The notes beneath the pieces were generated by a model. That model had not been told where the DNA came from. It searched no databases and saw only the letters and a list, made by a program, of their open reading frames with translations. 64,000 nucleotides of DNA from an uncultured Granulosicoccus sp. (GTDB lineage Bacteria; Pseudomonadota; Gammaproteobacteria; Granulosicoccales; Granulosicoccaceae), in the NCBI GenBank assembly GCA_937924505.1, contig CALDSR010000017.1, forward strand, positions 1 to 64,000, given 5' to 3'. Within the stretch, counting starts at the first letter, position 1. Each line of letters begins with the position of its first letter. Of this stretch, positions 28,027-36,822 are shown piece after piece. A program made the translations under genes and the position numbers.

Positions 28027-28518
28027 ATGAAAAACGCAATCATTATTATTATCACATTAGTATTTCTAGGGGCTTTAACGGCTTGTCAATCCGATGCCGT
28101 AACATCTGAAACAGACAGTACCAAAGCAAAAAATATGATTCACAACACTGAAATTACTGTCTATAAAAGCCCCACCTGTGGTTGCTGCAAAGAGTGGGTA
28201 ACGTATCTTGAAGAAGAAGGATTTAAGGTCACCGCAATTGATAGTGACGATGTCGATGCGATCAAGGTAAAATATGGTCTGCCAGACCCCAAGTTGAAGT
28301 CCTGCCACACCGCGATAGTCGGTGACTATATTGTAGAGGGCCATGTCCCTGCAAACGATATTGAACGGCTATTGAAGACAAGGCCTACGAACATCAAAGG
28401 TCTTAGTGCTCCCGGTATGCCAATGATGTCGCCGGGTATGGCAAGTCGGATACCAAAAGACTACGATGTGTTGTCGTTCACCGAAACTGGAGAAACTGCT
28501 GTGTATTCTCAATACTAG
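28027..28518 (+). CDS. DUF411 metal-binding lipoprotein
   Basis: 163 residues. The signal peptide ends in a lipobox (LGALTAC), so it is probably an outer- or inner-membrane-anchored periplasmic lipoprotein. The DUF411 core is present: ITVYKSPTCGCCKEWVTYLEEEGF, LKSCHTAIVGDYIVEGHVPA and a Met/Pro-rich GMPMMSPGM segment, typical copper-associated features. The next gene, a glutaredoxin-MauE fusion, lies 81 nt downstream on the same strand, and the two may form a copper/thiol redox unit. The function of DUF411 is not established; a copper link is inference. Confidence 0.9.
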   Translation: MKNAIIIIITLVFLGALTACQSDAVTSETDSTKAKNMIHNTEITVYKSPTCGCCKEWVTYLEEEGFKVTAIDSDDVDAIKVKYGLPDPKLKSCHTAIVGDYIVEGHVPANDIERLLKTRPTNIKGLSAPGMPMMSPGMASRIPKDYDVLSFTETGETAVYSQY

Positions 28519-28599
28519 CGGTCATGACAACAGAGTCGACTGGCGTAAATAAGGGCTTTATCGATAGTGTGTTTTTAACAAGTTTAGCAAGGGCTATTA

Positions 28600-29334
28600 A
28601 TGACCAGTAAATCAGCAACCCTATATAGAATGGTGATGACCGATCACGTGTGCCCGTATGGGCTTAAATCCAAAGACTTGCTACAGCGTCAAGGGTATAC
28701 GGTGGACGACCATCATCTCACCACGCGGGAGGCAGTGGATAAATTCAAAGCAAAGCACGGAGTCAGTACAACACCGCAAACCTTTGTTAATGACGTTCGT
28801 ATTGGTGGATTCGATGATCTCAGTGAATTCTTTGGTAAACAAACGAAAGATAAAGACACCGTAACGTATCAACCTGTCTTCGCACTATTTGCAGTAGCGT
28901 TTGCGCTCGCTGTCGCCGTTACCTGGTTAGTAAACGAGGTGTTTTTAATGCCTCAGACATTTGCTTGGTTCATCTCGATCGCCATGGTGTTGCTAGGACT
29001 GCAAAAAATACAGGATATTGAAAAGTTTGCAACCATGTTTCTCAACTATGATTTACTCGCAAAGAAATGGGTGCGCTACGGATACGTTTATCCGTTTATA
29101 GAAACAGCAGCTGGTTTGATGATGATGATGGGCGTACTAACGTGGTTGTCAGCACCAGCGGCGCTGTTTATCGCTGGGATAGGTGCGATAAGTGTGATCA
29201 AGGCAGTCTATATAGACAAGCGTGAATTAAAATGCGCCTGCCTGGGCGATAGCCGTGTTCCGCTGGGGTTTGTTTCACTAGTCGAAAATGTGATGATGAT
29301 TGGAATGGCACTATGGATGCTCTTGTCTATGTGA
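28600..29334 (+). CDS. Glutaredoxin-MauE (DoxX-like) membrane fusion
   Basis: 244 residues. The N-terminal glutaredoxin domain (about 1-80) has CPYG in place of CPYC, thus a single active-site Cys, and the TTPQTFVNDVRIGGFDDL motif for glutathione binding. Residues about 90-244 form four hydrophobic segments of the MauE/DoxX family, with CACLGD between the third and fourth. MauE relatives move electrons across the membrane for disulfide handling in other proteins. Adjacent DUF411 suggests a periplasmic copper or thiol maturation role (inference). Confidence 0.87.
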   Translation: MTSKSATLYRMVMTDHVCPYGLKSKDLLQRQGYTVDDHHLTTREAVDKFKAKHGVSTTPQTFVNDVRIGGFDDLSEFFGKQTKDKDTVTYQPVFALFAVAFALAVAVTWLVNEVFLMPQTFAWFISIAMVLLGLQKIQDIEKFATMFLNYDLLAKKWVRYGYVYPFIETAAGLMMMMGVLTWLSAPAALFIAGIGAISVIKAVYIDKRELKCACLGDSRVPLGFVSLVENVMMIGMALWMLLSM

Positions 29335-29347
29335 TCGTAGCTGTGGT

Positions 29348-29560
29348 TCAATGCGAGTTTCCAATTGTCATGTGAAGGTGATGGGCTTGGTGATGCGAAT
29401 CGAGAGACATAAAGCCATAGAAACCCAAGGCTTGAAGTCGGCTCAATTCGGCAGGCTCATCAACATCGATCGTCAGTGTTGCGTCTGAGTTACTGAGCAC
29501 AGATGTTGTTGAGTGCAGGCGCAGGCGAGCATCGATAAACTTGTTGCTGTATACAGACAT
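29348..29560 (-). CDS. Doubtful 70-residue hypothetical protein
   Basis: Starts MSVYSNKFIDARLRLHSTTS and ends in a His-rich stretch (SLDSHHQAHHLHM). No ribosome site was seen before the ATG. It lies downstream of the acyl-CoA dehydrogenase on the same strand, and neighbouring frames between 29560 and 29650 also show protein-like text, so it may be the tail of a frame-shifted gene. The family was not recognised. Confidence 0.25.
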   Translation of the reverse strand: MSVYSNKFIDARLRLHSTTSVLSNSDATLTIDVDEPAELSRLQALGFYGFMSLDSHHQAHHLHMTIGNSH

Positions 29561-29668
29561 CGGCTTGGCGTTTCAGAAAGCCGTTGCTATTCAGCCAGAT
29601 AGAATTGACCGCTACCCGACCGGACCACTTATCTGGCCTTCCATCAAATAAAATTCTTCAGTCGCTGA

Positions 29669-30823
29669 TCAATAGGCACGTGGCAGGCCGAGCACATGCT
29701 CGGACAAATAGCTTAGGATCAGATTGGTCGATATCGGCGCGACTTGATACAGGCGAGTTTCGCGAAATTTCCGCTCGATGTCGTATTCCTCAGCAAATCC
29801 GAACCCGCCGTGTGTTTGTACAGCGGCATTGGCCGCCTCATTGGATGCATCTGCCGCCAGCATCTTTGCCATATTGGCTTCGGCACCCGGATTCTCTCCG
29901 ATCTCATATAGGCGCAATGCTTCTTTAACCATTAATTCCGCTGCCCGCATATTGGCGTAAGCTCGAGCAAGCGGAAACTGCACTCCTTGATTTTGACCTA
30001 TCGGGCGTCCGAACACAGTGCGATCATTGGCGTAGCCCACTGCTTTTTCGATCAGCCACTTTGCATCACCGATGCATTCAGCAGCTATCAGTATTCGTTC
30101 AGCGTTCATACCTGACAGGATGTAGTTAAACCCTTTCCCTTCCTCGCCAATGCGGTTTTCAACCGGCACGCGAAGCTTGTCGAAAAAAACCTCTGTGGTA
30201 GCGTGATTCATCATGGTGCGAATAGGACGAATAGTCAGGCCGTTGCCTATGGCATCTCGCATATCAACGAGCAGTACTGACAGGCCTTGCGTTTTTTTCA
30301 TCTCATCTTGTGGCGGCGTCGTACGTACCAACAGAATCATTAAATCCGAGTGTTCAGCACGACTGGTCCAGATTTTCTGACCACTGACAACGTAGTGATC
30401 GCCATCAAGTGTCGCTTTGGTTCTAAGCGCTCCGGTATCGGTGCCGGATGAAGGCTCAGTTACGCCAAAAGCCTGGAGCCTGAGGGTTCCATCAGCAATG
30501 CTTGGTAGATATTTTTGCTTTTGCTGATCAGATCCATGGCGTAACAGCGTGCCCATGGTGTACATCTGTGCGTGACAAGCACCCGCATTGGCGCCGGAGC
30601 GATGAATCTCTTCCAGTATTGCAGCACCTGCGGATAGAGGTAATCCAGCGCCTCCATACGCTTCAGGGATCAGTGCGGCAAGCCATCCTGCCTCTGTTAA
30701 CGCAGCTACAAATTCGCTTGGGTACGCCATGTCTCGATCAAGCGAGCGCCAGTACTCGGCCGGGAATTGATCACAGAGTTTGATCACCGCGTTACGAATA
30801 TCGTCGAACTGTTTTGTAGTCAT
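29669..30823 (-). CDS. Acyl-CoA dehydrogenase family protein
   Basis: FAD enzyme that oxidises acyl-CoA at the alpha-beta bond, here 384 residues, the standard length. Features are PEAYGGAGLPLSAGAAILEE, the FAD/substrate motif AFGVTEPSSGTDTG, KIWTSRAEHSDL, the C-terminal signature QTHGGFGFAEEYDIERKFRE, and the catalytic-base region of the short/medium-chain group around that position. ATG 30823 is chosen; the frame is open to a GTG at 30856 with AGGA just after it, so the start is uncertain. No beta-oxidation partners are adjacent and the substrate is unknown. Confidence 0.92.
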   Translation of the reverse strand: MTTKQFDDIRNAVIKLCDQFPAEYWRSLDRDMAYPSEFVAALTEAGWLAALIPEAYGGAGLPLSAGAAILEEIHRSGANAGACHAQMYTMGTLLRHGSDQQKQKYLPSIADGTLRLQAFGVTEPSSGTDTGALRTKATLDGDHYVVSGQKIWTSRAEHSDLMILLVRTTPPQDEMKKTQGLSVLLVDMRDAIGNGLTIRPIRTMMNHATTEVFFDKLRVPVENRIGEEGKGFNYILSGMNAERILIAAECIGDAKWLIEKAVGYANDRTVFGRPIGQNQGVQFPLARAYANMRAAELMVKEALRLYEIGENPGAEANMAKMLAADASNEAANAAVQTHGGFGFAEEYDIERKFRETRLYQVAPISTNLILSYLSEHVLGLPRAY

Positions 30824-31031
30824 GATATTTAACTGCGTTTTTCCTGTCGGGCGCACTGTGGCGGAGCGCTACTGCAAAGATCACGCACCGTGAATGAGCG
30901 AAGACGATTGCAACATTCTAGTGCAAAAGATTTTAAGTCGCTGAATTCAATACATAAAAAATACTTGAAATCGATGGCACGTTATTCGGATTACTCAAGC
31001 TCCAAGTCCAAAAAAATGATGGAGAAATACG

Positions 31032-32354
31032 TTGAGTAAAACAAGTAAGGGTAAATCAGTTAAGTCCAGATTAAATCAATCGTTTTGTGGTGCGCTGTTG
31101 CTTACAGCATCTTCTTTGGGGTTGCCATCGGTTGCAATTGCTGAGGATACGATCAAGGTCGGTGTGTTGCATTCACTGTCTGGAACCATGGCAATAAGTG
31201 AGACGACTCTAAAAGACACGATGTTGATGCTGATTAACGAGCAGAACAAGAAAGGTGGCCTGCTTGGTAAGGAACTTGAAGCTGTGGTAGTTGATCCGGC
31301 ATCTGATTGGCCGTTGTTTGCCGAAAAAGCGCGAGAGCTGATCGAGAAAGAAAAAGTCGCCGCAATCTTTGGTGCGTGGACATCCGTGTCACGTAAATCA
31401 GTACTACCTGTTATCGAGGAATTGAATGGATTACTGTTTTACCCGGTTCAGTATGAGGGGGAAGAGTCTTCAAAGAATGTTTTTTATACAGGTGCCGCGC
31501 CAAACCAACAGGCAATTCCGGCGGTGGATTATCTGACGAACGAAGTAGGTGCGGAACGCTGGGTGTTGGCGGGAACTGATTATGTCTATCCGCGTACGAC
31601 AAACAAGATCCTGGAAGCCTATCTGCTCGCTCAAGGTGTGCCTGCGTCCGACATAATGATCAACTACACGCCGTTTGGTCATAGTGACTGGCAAAGTATT
31701 GTTGCCGAGATCAAGCAGTTTGGTAGCGCCGGTAAGAAAACAGCCGTTGTGTCGACAGTCAATGGGGATGCGAATGTGCCTTTCTACAAAGAGCTTGCCA
31801 ACCAAGGTGTGTCAGCTGAAGATATTCCTGTCATCGCATTTTCAGTCGGCGAAGAAGAGCTGTCGGGATTTGATACGACGCCGCTGGTTGGACATCTTGC
31901 CGCATGGAATTATTTCATGAGTGTTGAAAGCGATGCTAACGATGAATTCATAGAAGCCTGGCAGTCGTTTATCGAGAGTGAGGATCGTGTTACCAATGAT
32001 CCTATGGAGGCTCACTATATCGGCTTTAACATGTGGGTTAAGGCCGTTGAGAAAGCTGGCACCACGGATACCGATGCAGTAGAGGCTGCCATGATTGGAA
32101 TTTCTGTACCCAATTTGTCAGGTGGATTCTCGTCCATGATGCCGAATCACCACATTACAAAGCCAGTGTTGATTGGGGAAATTCAGGATGACGGTCAATT
32201 TGAAATTGTTTGGGAAACCAGCGGGCTGGTTGCTGGCGATGCATGGTCGGATTATTTGCCGGACTCCAGGAATCTGATTTCGGATTGGCGTGCGCCACTG
32301 CTTTGTGGCAATTACAACGTTGCGACGGGTGCGTGCTCCGGGCAAAACCTCTAG
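31032..32354 (+). CDS. urtA: Urea ABC transporter substrate-binding protein
   Basis: Periplasmic receptor of the high-affinity urea importer, 440 residues. The probable start is TTG 31032 with GGAG (31021-31024) 7 nt upstream. The signal sequence has a basic start and a hydrophobic LLLTASSLGLPSVAIA stretch before AEDTIKVGVLHSLSG. Type I periplasmic-binding motifs include GAWTSVSRKSVLPV and FYPVQYEGEESS, typical of UrtA rather than leucine receptors. It is the first gene of urtABCDE, and a hairpin separates it from urtB. Confidence 0.95.
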   Translation: MSKTSKGKSVKSRLNQSFCGALLLTASSLGLPSVAIAEDTIKVGVLHSLSGTMAISETTLKDTMLMLINEQNKKGGLLGKELEAVVVDPASDWPLFAEKARELIEKEKVAAIFGAWTSVSRKSVLPVIEELNGLLFYPVQYEGEESSKNVFYTGAAPNQQAIPAVDYLTNEVGAERWVLAGTDYVYPRTTNKILEAYLLAQGVPASDIMINYTPFGHSDWQSIVAEIKQFGSAGKKTAVVSTVNGDANVPFYKELANQGVSAEDIPVIAFSVGEEELSGFDTTPLVGHLAAWNYFMSVESDANDEFIEAWQSFIESEDRVTNDPMEAHYIGFNMWVKAVEKAGTTDTDAVEAAMIGISVPNLSGGFSSMMPNHHITKPVLIGEIQDDGQFEIVWETSGLVAGDAWSDYLPDSRNLISDWRAPLLCGNYNVATGACSGQNL

Positions 32355-32374
32355 GGAATCCTGAAGAGAAGAAG

Positions 32375-32400
32375 TGGTTGCTGCAATACCGCAGCAACCA
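32375..32400 (+). promoter_or_regulatory. Hairpin in the urtA-urtB intergenic space
   Basis: TGGTTGCTGC (32375-32384) and GCAGCAACCA (32391-32400) form a perfect 10-bp stem with a 6-nt loop. There is no T-tract, so it is not a standard terminator. A stable hairpin right after a binding-protein gene commonly protects the 3' end of that message and raises its level over the membrane components. Confidence 0.7.
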
Positions 32401-32419
32401 ACTTCAGCTCCGGCCTGCC

Positions 32420-34015
32420 ATGAAAATATTCTTGTTTATTCTTTTCAGTCTGTTCGCGACAGACGCGTTCGCTGCGGATGACAGTGACATCATTCAAACC
32501 CTGGCGCCTGATTTACTCAGTAAATCCAAAGCGCAGCGTATTGCGGCGATAAACGCCATAGCTGCATCGAGTGCGTCTCGAAAGGGTGAGTGGTTGCAGG
32601 CTATTCTCGATGGGGATCTATTCCAGTTGAAAAGCACTGATGACATGGTGCTGGCAACGCGTAAAGGAAAAGAATACTCGCTGCTAAAGGCCAGTGATGG
32701 CACGCAACTGGGGACTGAGAAAAAGCGCGGACTCCGCAAGGTGAAAGTAGATAACGCCATGCGGTCACATCTTCGTTCATTAATTGGTTCGTTGGCCCTG
32801 GAGAGTGCGGATCCGACTGAGCGATTGCAGGCTGTAAATTCATTACTGGGTAAGGTCGACAGCGGCAGTATTGACCGAATTCGCAAGCTTCTGGAAAACG
32901 AAACACAAAAAGAAATTGCGACCGCGATGGGTCTGTTGATTGCGGTGCATGATCTTGAAAACGGTACAAGTGAACAGCAGTCGCAAGCGTTTGATTTTGT
33001 CGATGGTCGTCTTGACAACGAGGTGATCAATACGTTGCGCCAACTATCAGATAACTCGGATGATGAGTTGGTTGTCAGTCGTGCAAGCGAGCTTTTGCAG
33101 GCGGCAGAAGTCAATCGGCTTTGGTACACGCGGGCAGAGACCTTGTTTTTCGGTCTAAGTCTCGGTTCAGTGTTGGTAGTCGCCGCTATCGGGCTTGCGA
33201 TTACGTTCGGTGTCATGGGTGTAATCAACATGGCGCATGGCGAACTGATCATGCTCGGGGCTTATACGACGTATTTCATCCAATTGCTATTGCCGGATGC
33301 GATAAATTACTCACTGATACTGGCAGTTCCAGCCGCGTTTTTTGTCTCGGGCGCTGTTGGGATCGTAATAGAACGCACTGTTATACGGCATCTCTATGGC
33401 AGAGCGCTGGAGACTTTGTTAGCGACCTTTGGCATCAGTTTGATATTGCAACAAGCAGTGCGTACCTTCGTCTCATCACAAAATGTCGCCGTTATCAATC
33501 CGACGTGGATGACGGGCTCGTGGATGATCAATCCAGCCCTGTCACTGACCCTCAATCGACTGGTCATTATTGGTTTCTGTTTGTTTGTATTTGCCATTCT
33601 TTTGTTCGTGTTTACACGCACAGGCTTTGGATTGCAGATGAGAGCGGTTGCGCAGAATCGACAAATGGCGCGTGCGATGGGGATTCGTTCAGCGCGTGTG
33701 GATTCACTCACTTTTGGTCTTGGCTCAGGTGTGGCAGGAATTGCCGGCGTCGCATTGAGTCAGCTCGGTAACGTCGGGCCCAACCTCGGTCAGACCTACA
33801 TAATCGATTCTTTCATGGTGGTCGTCTTTGGTGGAGTTGGCAATTTATGGGGTACTTTGGTTGCCGGTATGACACTCGGTATCGGTAACAAGCTGATCGA
33901 ACCGTGGGCTGGTGCAGTGCTTGCCAAGATCATCGTGCTGGTATTCATCATTTTGTTCATTCAAAAGCGACCCCGCGGTTTGTTCCCGCAGCGTGGGCGG
34001 GCGGTGGAGAGCTGA
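32420..34015 (+). CDS. urtB: Urea ABC transporter permease UrtB
   Basis: 531 residues: a signal-like N-terminus (MKIFLFILFSLFATDAFA), a soluble periplasmic domain of about 220 residues typical of UrtB, then a LivH-like permease with GVMGVINMAHGELIMLGAY and the coupling region AVAQNRQMARAMGI. The permease half has about eight hydrophobic segments. I chose ATG 32420, where the signal sequence begins; the frame is open to 32210 only because it overlaps urtA. The stop is 1 nt before the urtC ATG. Confidence 0.95.
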   Translation: MKIFLFILFSLFATDAFAADDSDIIQTLAPDLLSKSKAQRIAAINAIAASSASRKGEWLQAILDGDLFQLKSTDDMVLATRKGKEYSLLKASDGTQLGTEKKRGLRKVKVDNAMRSHLRSLIGSLALESADPTERLQAVNSLLGKVDSGSIDRIRKLLENETQKEIATAMGLLIAVHDLENGTSEQQSQAFDFVDGRLDNEVINTLRQLSDNSDDELVVSRASELLQAAEVNRLWYTRAETLFFGLSLGSVLVVAAIGLAITFGVMGVINMAHGELIMLGAYTTYFIQLLLPDAINYSLILAVPAAFFVSGAVGIVIERTVIRHLYGRALETLLATFGISLILQQAVRTFVSSQNVAVINPTWMTGSWMINPALSLTLNRLVIIGFCLFVFAILLFVFTRTGFGLQMRAVAQNRQMARAMGIRSARVDSLTFGLGSGVAGIAGVALSQLGNVGPNLGQTYIIDSFMVVVFGGVGNLWGTLVAGMTLGIGNKLIEPWAGAVLAKIIVLVFIILFIQKRPRGLFPQRGRAVES

Positions 34016-34016
34016 T

Positions 34017-35084
34017 ATGCAAAACTTTCCACTACTTGATCGATTTGTGTTGATCGCCCTGGTGTTAATCACGGTTTCGGTACCACTCGCGAACCTCGGT
34101 CTGAGTGACGCTCATCCGCTGTATTTGGAAACCTACAACGTCACGATACTCGGGAAGTATCTGTGCTTTGCCCTGCTTGCCTTGTCTGTTGATCTGGTTT
34201 GGGGCTATCTGGGTATTTTAAGTCTTGGACACGGCGCTTTCTTCGCCCTGGGTGGCTACGCCATGGGTATGTATCTGATGCGTCAGATCGGTGATCGAGG
34301 CGTTTACGGAAATCCTGATCTACCGGATTTCATGGTGTTCCTTAATTGGCAAGAAGTCCCATGGTTCTGGACAGGTATGGAGTATTTTCCGGTAGCGATG
34401 ATAGCGATCGTGCTAGCCCCCGGTCTATTGGCTTTTTTGTTTGGATGGTTTGCCTTTCGCAGCCGGGTTAATGGTGTGTATCTGTCAATCATCACGCAAG
34501 CGATGACGTTCGCATTGATGCTGGCATTTTTTCGTAACGAGATGGGTTTTGGTGGCAATAATGGATTGACTGATTTCAAGGATATCCTTGGATTCTCCCT
34601 GCAGTTGCCTGAGACGCGTAATGGACTTTTTGTGGCCTCCGGGGTGGCGCTTATATTTGGCTATGTGTTGTGTCAACGTATTGTTCGATCACGCGCCGGC
34701 AGGGTTGCAATGGCTATTCGAGATGCAGAATCGCGTACGCGCTTTATTGGCTTTAACGTCGAGAGTTACAAACTGTGGTTGTTCACCTTCTCAGCAATTC
34801 TTGCGGGCATTGCCGGTGCCTTGTATGTGCCGCAAGCAGGTATTATCAATCCGCGAGAGATGGCGCCGCTGGGCTCTATTGAAGTCGTTGTTTGGGTCGC
34901 TTTGGGTGGTCGCGGCACCTTGTATGGCCCTATCATTGGCGCACTGCTGGTGAACTATGCGAAAAGCTGGTTCACGGTTGCCTTGCCCGAGTACTGGTTG
35001 TTTGCCCTGGGTGCTTTGTTCGTCTTTTCAACGTTATACCTTCCACGCGGTGTGACGGGCATCTTTCGCAGGAAGCCAGTATGA
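34017..35084 (+). CDS. urtC: Urea ABC transporter permease UrtC
   Basis: 355 residues, second permease (LivM family). Visible features are GYLGILSLGHGAFFALGGYA, the cytoplasmic coupling loop AIRDAESRTRFIGFNVESYK and GRGTLYGPIIGALLVNYAKS near the C-terminus. About nine hydrophobic segments. ATG 34017 immediately follows the urtB stop and the TGA overlaps the urtD ATG (ATGA at 35081), so synthesis is coupled along the operon. Confidence 0.95.
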   Translation: MQNFPLLDRFVLIALVLITVSVPLANLGLSDAHPLYLETYNVTILGKYLCFALLALSVDLVWGYLGILSLGHGAFFALGGYAMGMYLMRQIGDRGVYGNPDLPDFMVFLNWQEVPWFWTGMEYFPVAMIAIVLAPGLLAFLFGWFAFRSRVNGVYLSIITQAMTFALMLAFFRNEMGFGGNNGLTDFKDILGFSLQLPETRNGLFVASGVALIFGYVLCQRIVRSRAGRVAMAIRDAESRTRFIGFNVESYKLWLFTFSAILAGIAGALYVPQAGIINPREMAPLGSIEVVVWVALGGRGTLYGPIIGALLVNYAKSWFTVALPEYWLFALGALFVFSTLYLPRGVTGIFRRKPV

Positions 35085-35908
35085 GTGGTCTGGCGGAAAG
35101 AGGATTGTTTCGACGTGACAAGGTGTTTGATTTCCTGACGCCCAGTGTCAGCGAGCGACTGAATACCGACAGCAGCACCTTGTTGTATATGGAAGACGTC
35201 ACTGTGGCCTTTGATGGCTTCAAGGCCATCAATGATCTGAATTTTGTCGTGGAAAACGGAGAGCTACGTTGTCTGATTGGTGCCAATGGTGCGGGCAAGA
35301 CAACGATGATGGATATCATTACAGGCAAAACCCGCCCCGATACTGGCAGGGTTATCTTTGGTGAGAACGTTGATTTACTGGATTTGAACGAATCTGAAAT
35401 CGCATTGGCAGGCATTGGTCGCAAATTTCAAAAGCCTACGGTGTTTGAAAACCTGACCGTGTTCGAGAATCTGGAGCTATCGATGGCGGACTTCAAGTCT
35501 GTTTGGTGGACCTTACGGTGCAAACTCAACTCAGCCCAAACTGATCAGATTGAACATATTGCAAAAATTGTAGGTTTGCCCGAGATGCTGAGCAAGTCCG
35601 CAGGTGCCCTGTCGCATGGGCAGAAACAATGGCTTGAAATCGGGATGTTGTTGATGCAGCGGCCTCTCTTGTTATTGGTCGACGAGCCGGTTGCTGGCAT
35701 GACGCATCAGGAGATGGAAAAGACCGGCGAGCTTTTATTAAGTCTGGCAGGTAAACACACAGTGGTTGTGGTCGAGCACGACATGGAGTTTATCCGTTCG
35801 ATTGCCAAGCGAGTTACCGTGCTTAATCAGGGGACCGTGCTGGCGGAAGGTTCAATGGACGATATCCAGAACAACGAAGCCGTTCGCCGCGTCTATCTTG
35901 GGGAATGA
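35081..35908 (+). CDS. urtD: Urea ABC transporter ATPase UrtD
   Basis: 275 residues (LivG type). Walker A GANGAGKTT, signature LSHGQKQWLEIG (the modified LSHGQ of UrtD proteins), Walker B LLLLVDEPVAGM and the H-loop VVVEHDMEF. An N-terminal extension of about 30 residues precedes the ATPase core. The start overlaps the urtC stop and the end overlaps the urtE start by 4 nt (ATGA at 35905). Confidence 0.95.
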   Translation: MSGLAERGLFRRDKVFDFLTPSVSERLNTDSSTLLYMEDVTVAFDGFKAINDLNFVVENGELRCLIGANGAGKTTMMDIITGKTRPDTGRVIFGENVDLLDLNESEIALAGIGRKFQKPTVFENLTVFENLELSMADFKSVWWTLRCKLNSAQTDQIEHIAKIVGLPEMLSKSAGALSHGQKQWLEIGMLLMQRPLLLLVDEPVAGMTHQEMEKTGELLLSLAGKHTVVVVEHDMEFIRSIAKRVTVLNQGTVLAEGSMDDIQNNEAVRRVYLGE

Positions 35909-36621
35909 CAGGACAGATGACAGCAATGATCAGTGTGCATGCACTTAATCAGTTTTATGGTCAAAGCCATACCTTGTGGGATATCGACCTGGAAATTCCG
36001 AAGAACAGCTGCACGTGCGTGTTGGGTCGTAATGGGGTCGGTAAAACGACTTTGATGCAAAGTCTGATGGGTCTTGCTCCTGGTGTGCGCGGAGAAATCT
36101 GGTTCGAAGGTCAAGATATTGCCCGTATCCCTGCAGAGCAGCGAGCACCCATGGGTATCGCTTATATTCCACAGGGTCGTCAAATATTCGCGCAATTGAC
36201 GGTTGAAGAAAATATTCGTACAGGGTTTTTCGCCAGCCGTACTCGTTATGACAAGGTGCCGGATTTTATATACGAGCTATTTCCGGTGCTTTTGCAGATG
36301 CGCAATCGACGCGGTGGCGACCTTTCCGGTGGTCAGCAACAGCAACTTGCGATTGCCAGAGCACTGGTGCTTGATCCTGACGTATTGATCATGGACGAAC
36401 CGACTGAAGGAATTCAACCCACCATCGTGCAAGAGATTGGTGATGTCATCAAGACCTTGAGCCAGGAACAAGATATGACGGTTGTGCTTGTGGAGCAGAA
36501 ACTGCCGTTTGCTCGCAGAGTCGCTGAGCACTATGTGATTTTGGACCGTGGTAGATTAATGGTCCAGGGCTTGATGAACGAACTTGATGACGGCATGATC
36601 AAGAAATATTTAACGGTTTGA
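35905..36621 (+). CDS. urtE: Urea ABC transporter ATPase UrtE
   Basis: 238 residues (LivF type). Walker A GRNGVGKTT, signature LSGGQQQQLAIA, Walker B VLIMDEPTEGIQP, and VVLVEQKLPFAR as expected for UrtE. Start candidates are 35905 (overlapping the urtD stop), 35917 and 35926; family alignments usually begin near MISVHAL, so the first seven residues may not be translated. It completes the urtABCDE set; the urease genes follow on the same strand. Confidence 0.94.
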   Translation: MTGQMTAMISVHALNQFYGQSHTLWDIDLEIPKNSCTCVLGRNGVGKTTLMQSLMGLAPGVRGEIWFEGQDIARIPAEQRAPMGIAYIPQGRQIFAQLTVEENIRTGFFASRTRYDKVPDFIYELFPVLLQMRNRRGGDLSGGQQQQLAIARALVLDPDVLIMDEPTEGIQPTIVQEIGDVIKTLSQEQDMTVVLVEQKLPFARRVAEHYVILDRGRLMVQGLMNELDDGMIKKYLTV

Positions 36622-36633
36622 CGAGAGAGCACC

Positions 36634-36822
36634 ATGATGAATTTGAATAGAACGCTTGGCGTGATAATTCCGCTGATAACAACAGCCTTGGTTTCGGGGC
36701 CTGTTTATGCGCATGAAGGCGCTGCTTCGCACGGATTGACGGCTTTGATACTTCCTGTGGGTTTGCTGGTTCTGGCTCTTGTCTTGATGAAACGGCATCT
36801 TGCCAACCAGCGTCGCCGGTGA
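36634..36822 (+). CDS. Small membrane protein between urt and ure genes
   Basis: 62 residues: an N-terminal hydrophobic signal-like segment ending in VYAHEG, a second hydrophobic stretch (LTALILPVGLLVLALVLM) and a basic tail (KRHLANQRRR). It lies 12 nt after urtE and its stop overlaps the GTG start of ureD (GTGA at 36819), so it is clearly part of the operon. I do not recognise the family. A role in urea or nickel handling is possible from position only. Confidence 0.75.
   Translation: MMNLNRTLGVIIPLITTALVSGPVYAHEGAASHGLTALILPVGLLVLALVLMKRHLANQRRR

Noticed and set aside
29300..29488. 62-codon plus-strand frame overlapping the glutaredoxin-MauE 3' end
   Set aside because: Starts within the MauE coding sequence in another frame and has no family features.
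30968..30990. Possible sigma-54 promoter before urtA (TGGCAC followed by TTATTC)
   Set aside because: The -24 half fits TGGCAC but the expected TTGC/GC at -12 is missing at the right spacing.
32494..33252. 252-codon minus-strand open frame opposite urtB
   Set aside because: Ser/Arg-rich composition typical of an antisense shadow; UrtB on the other strand is intact.
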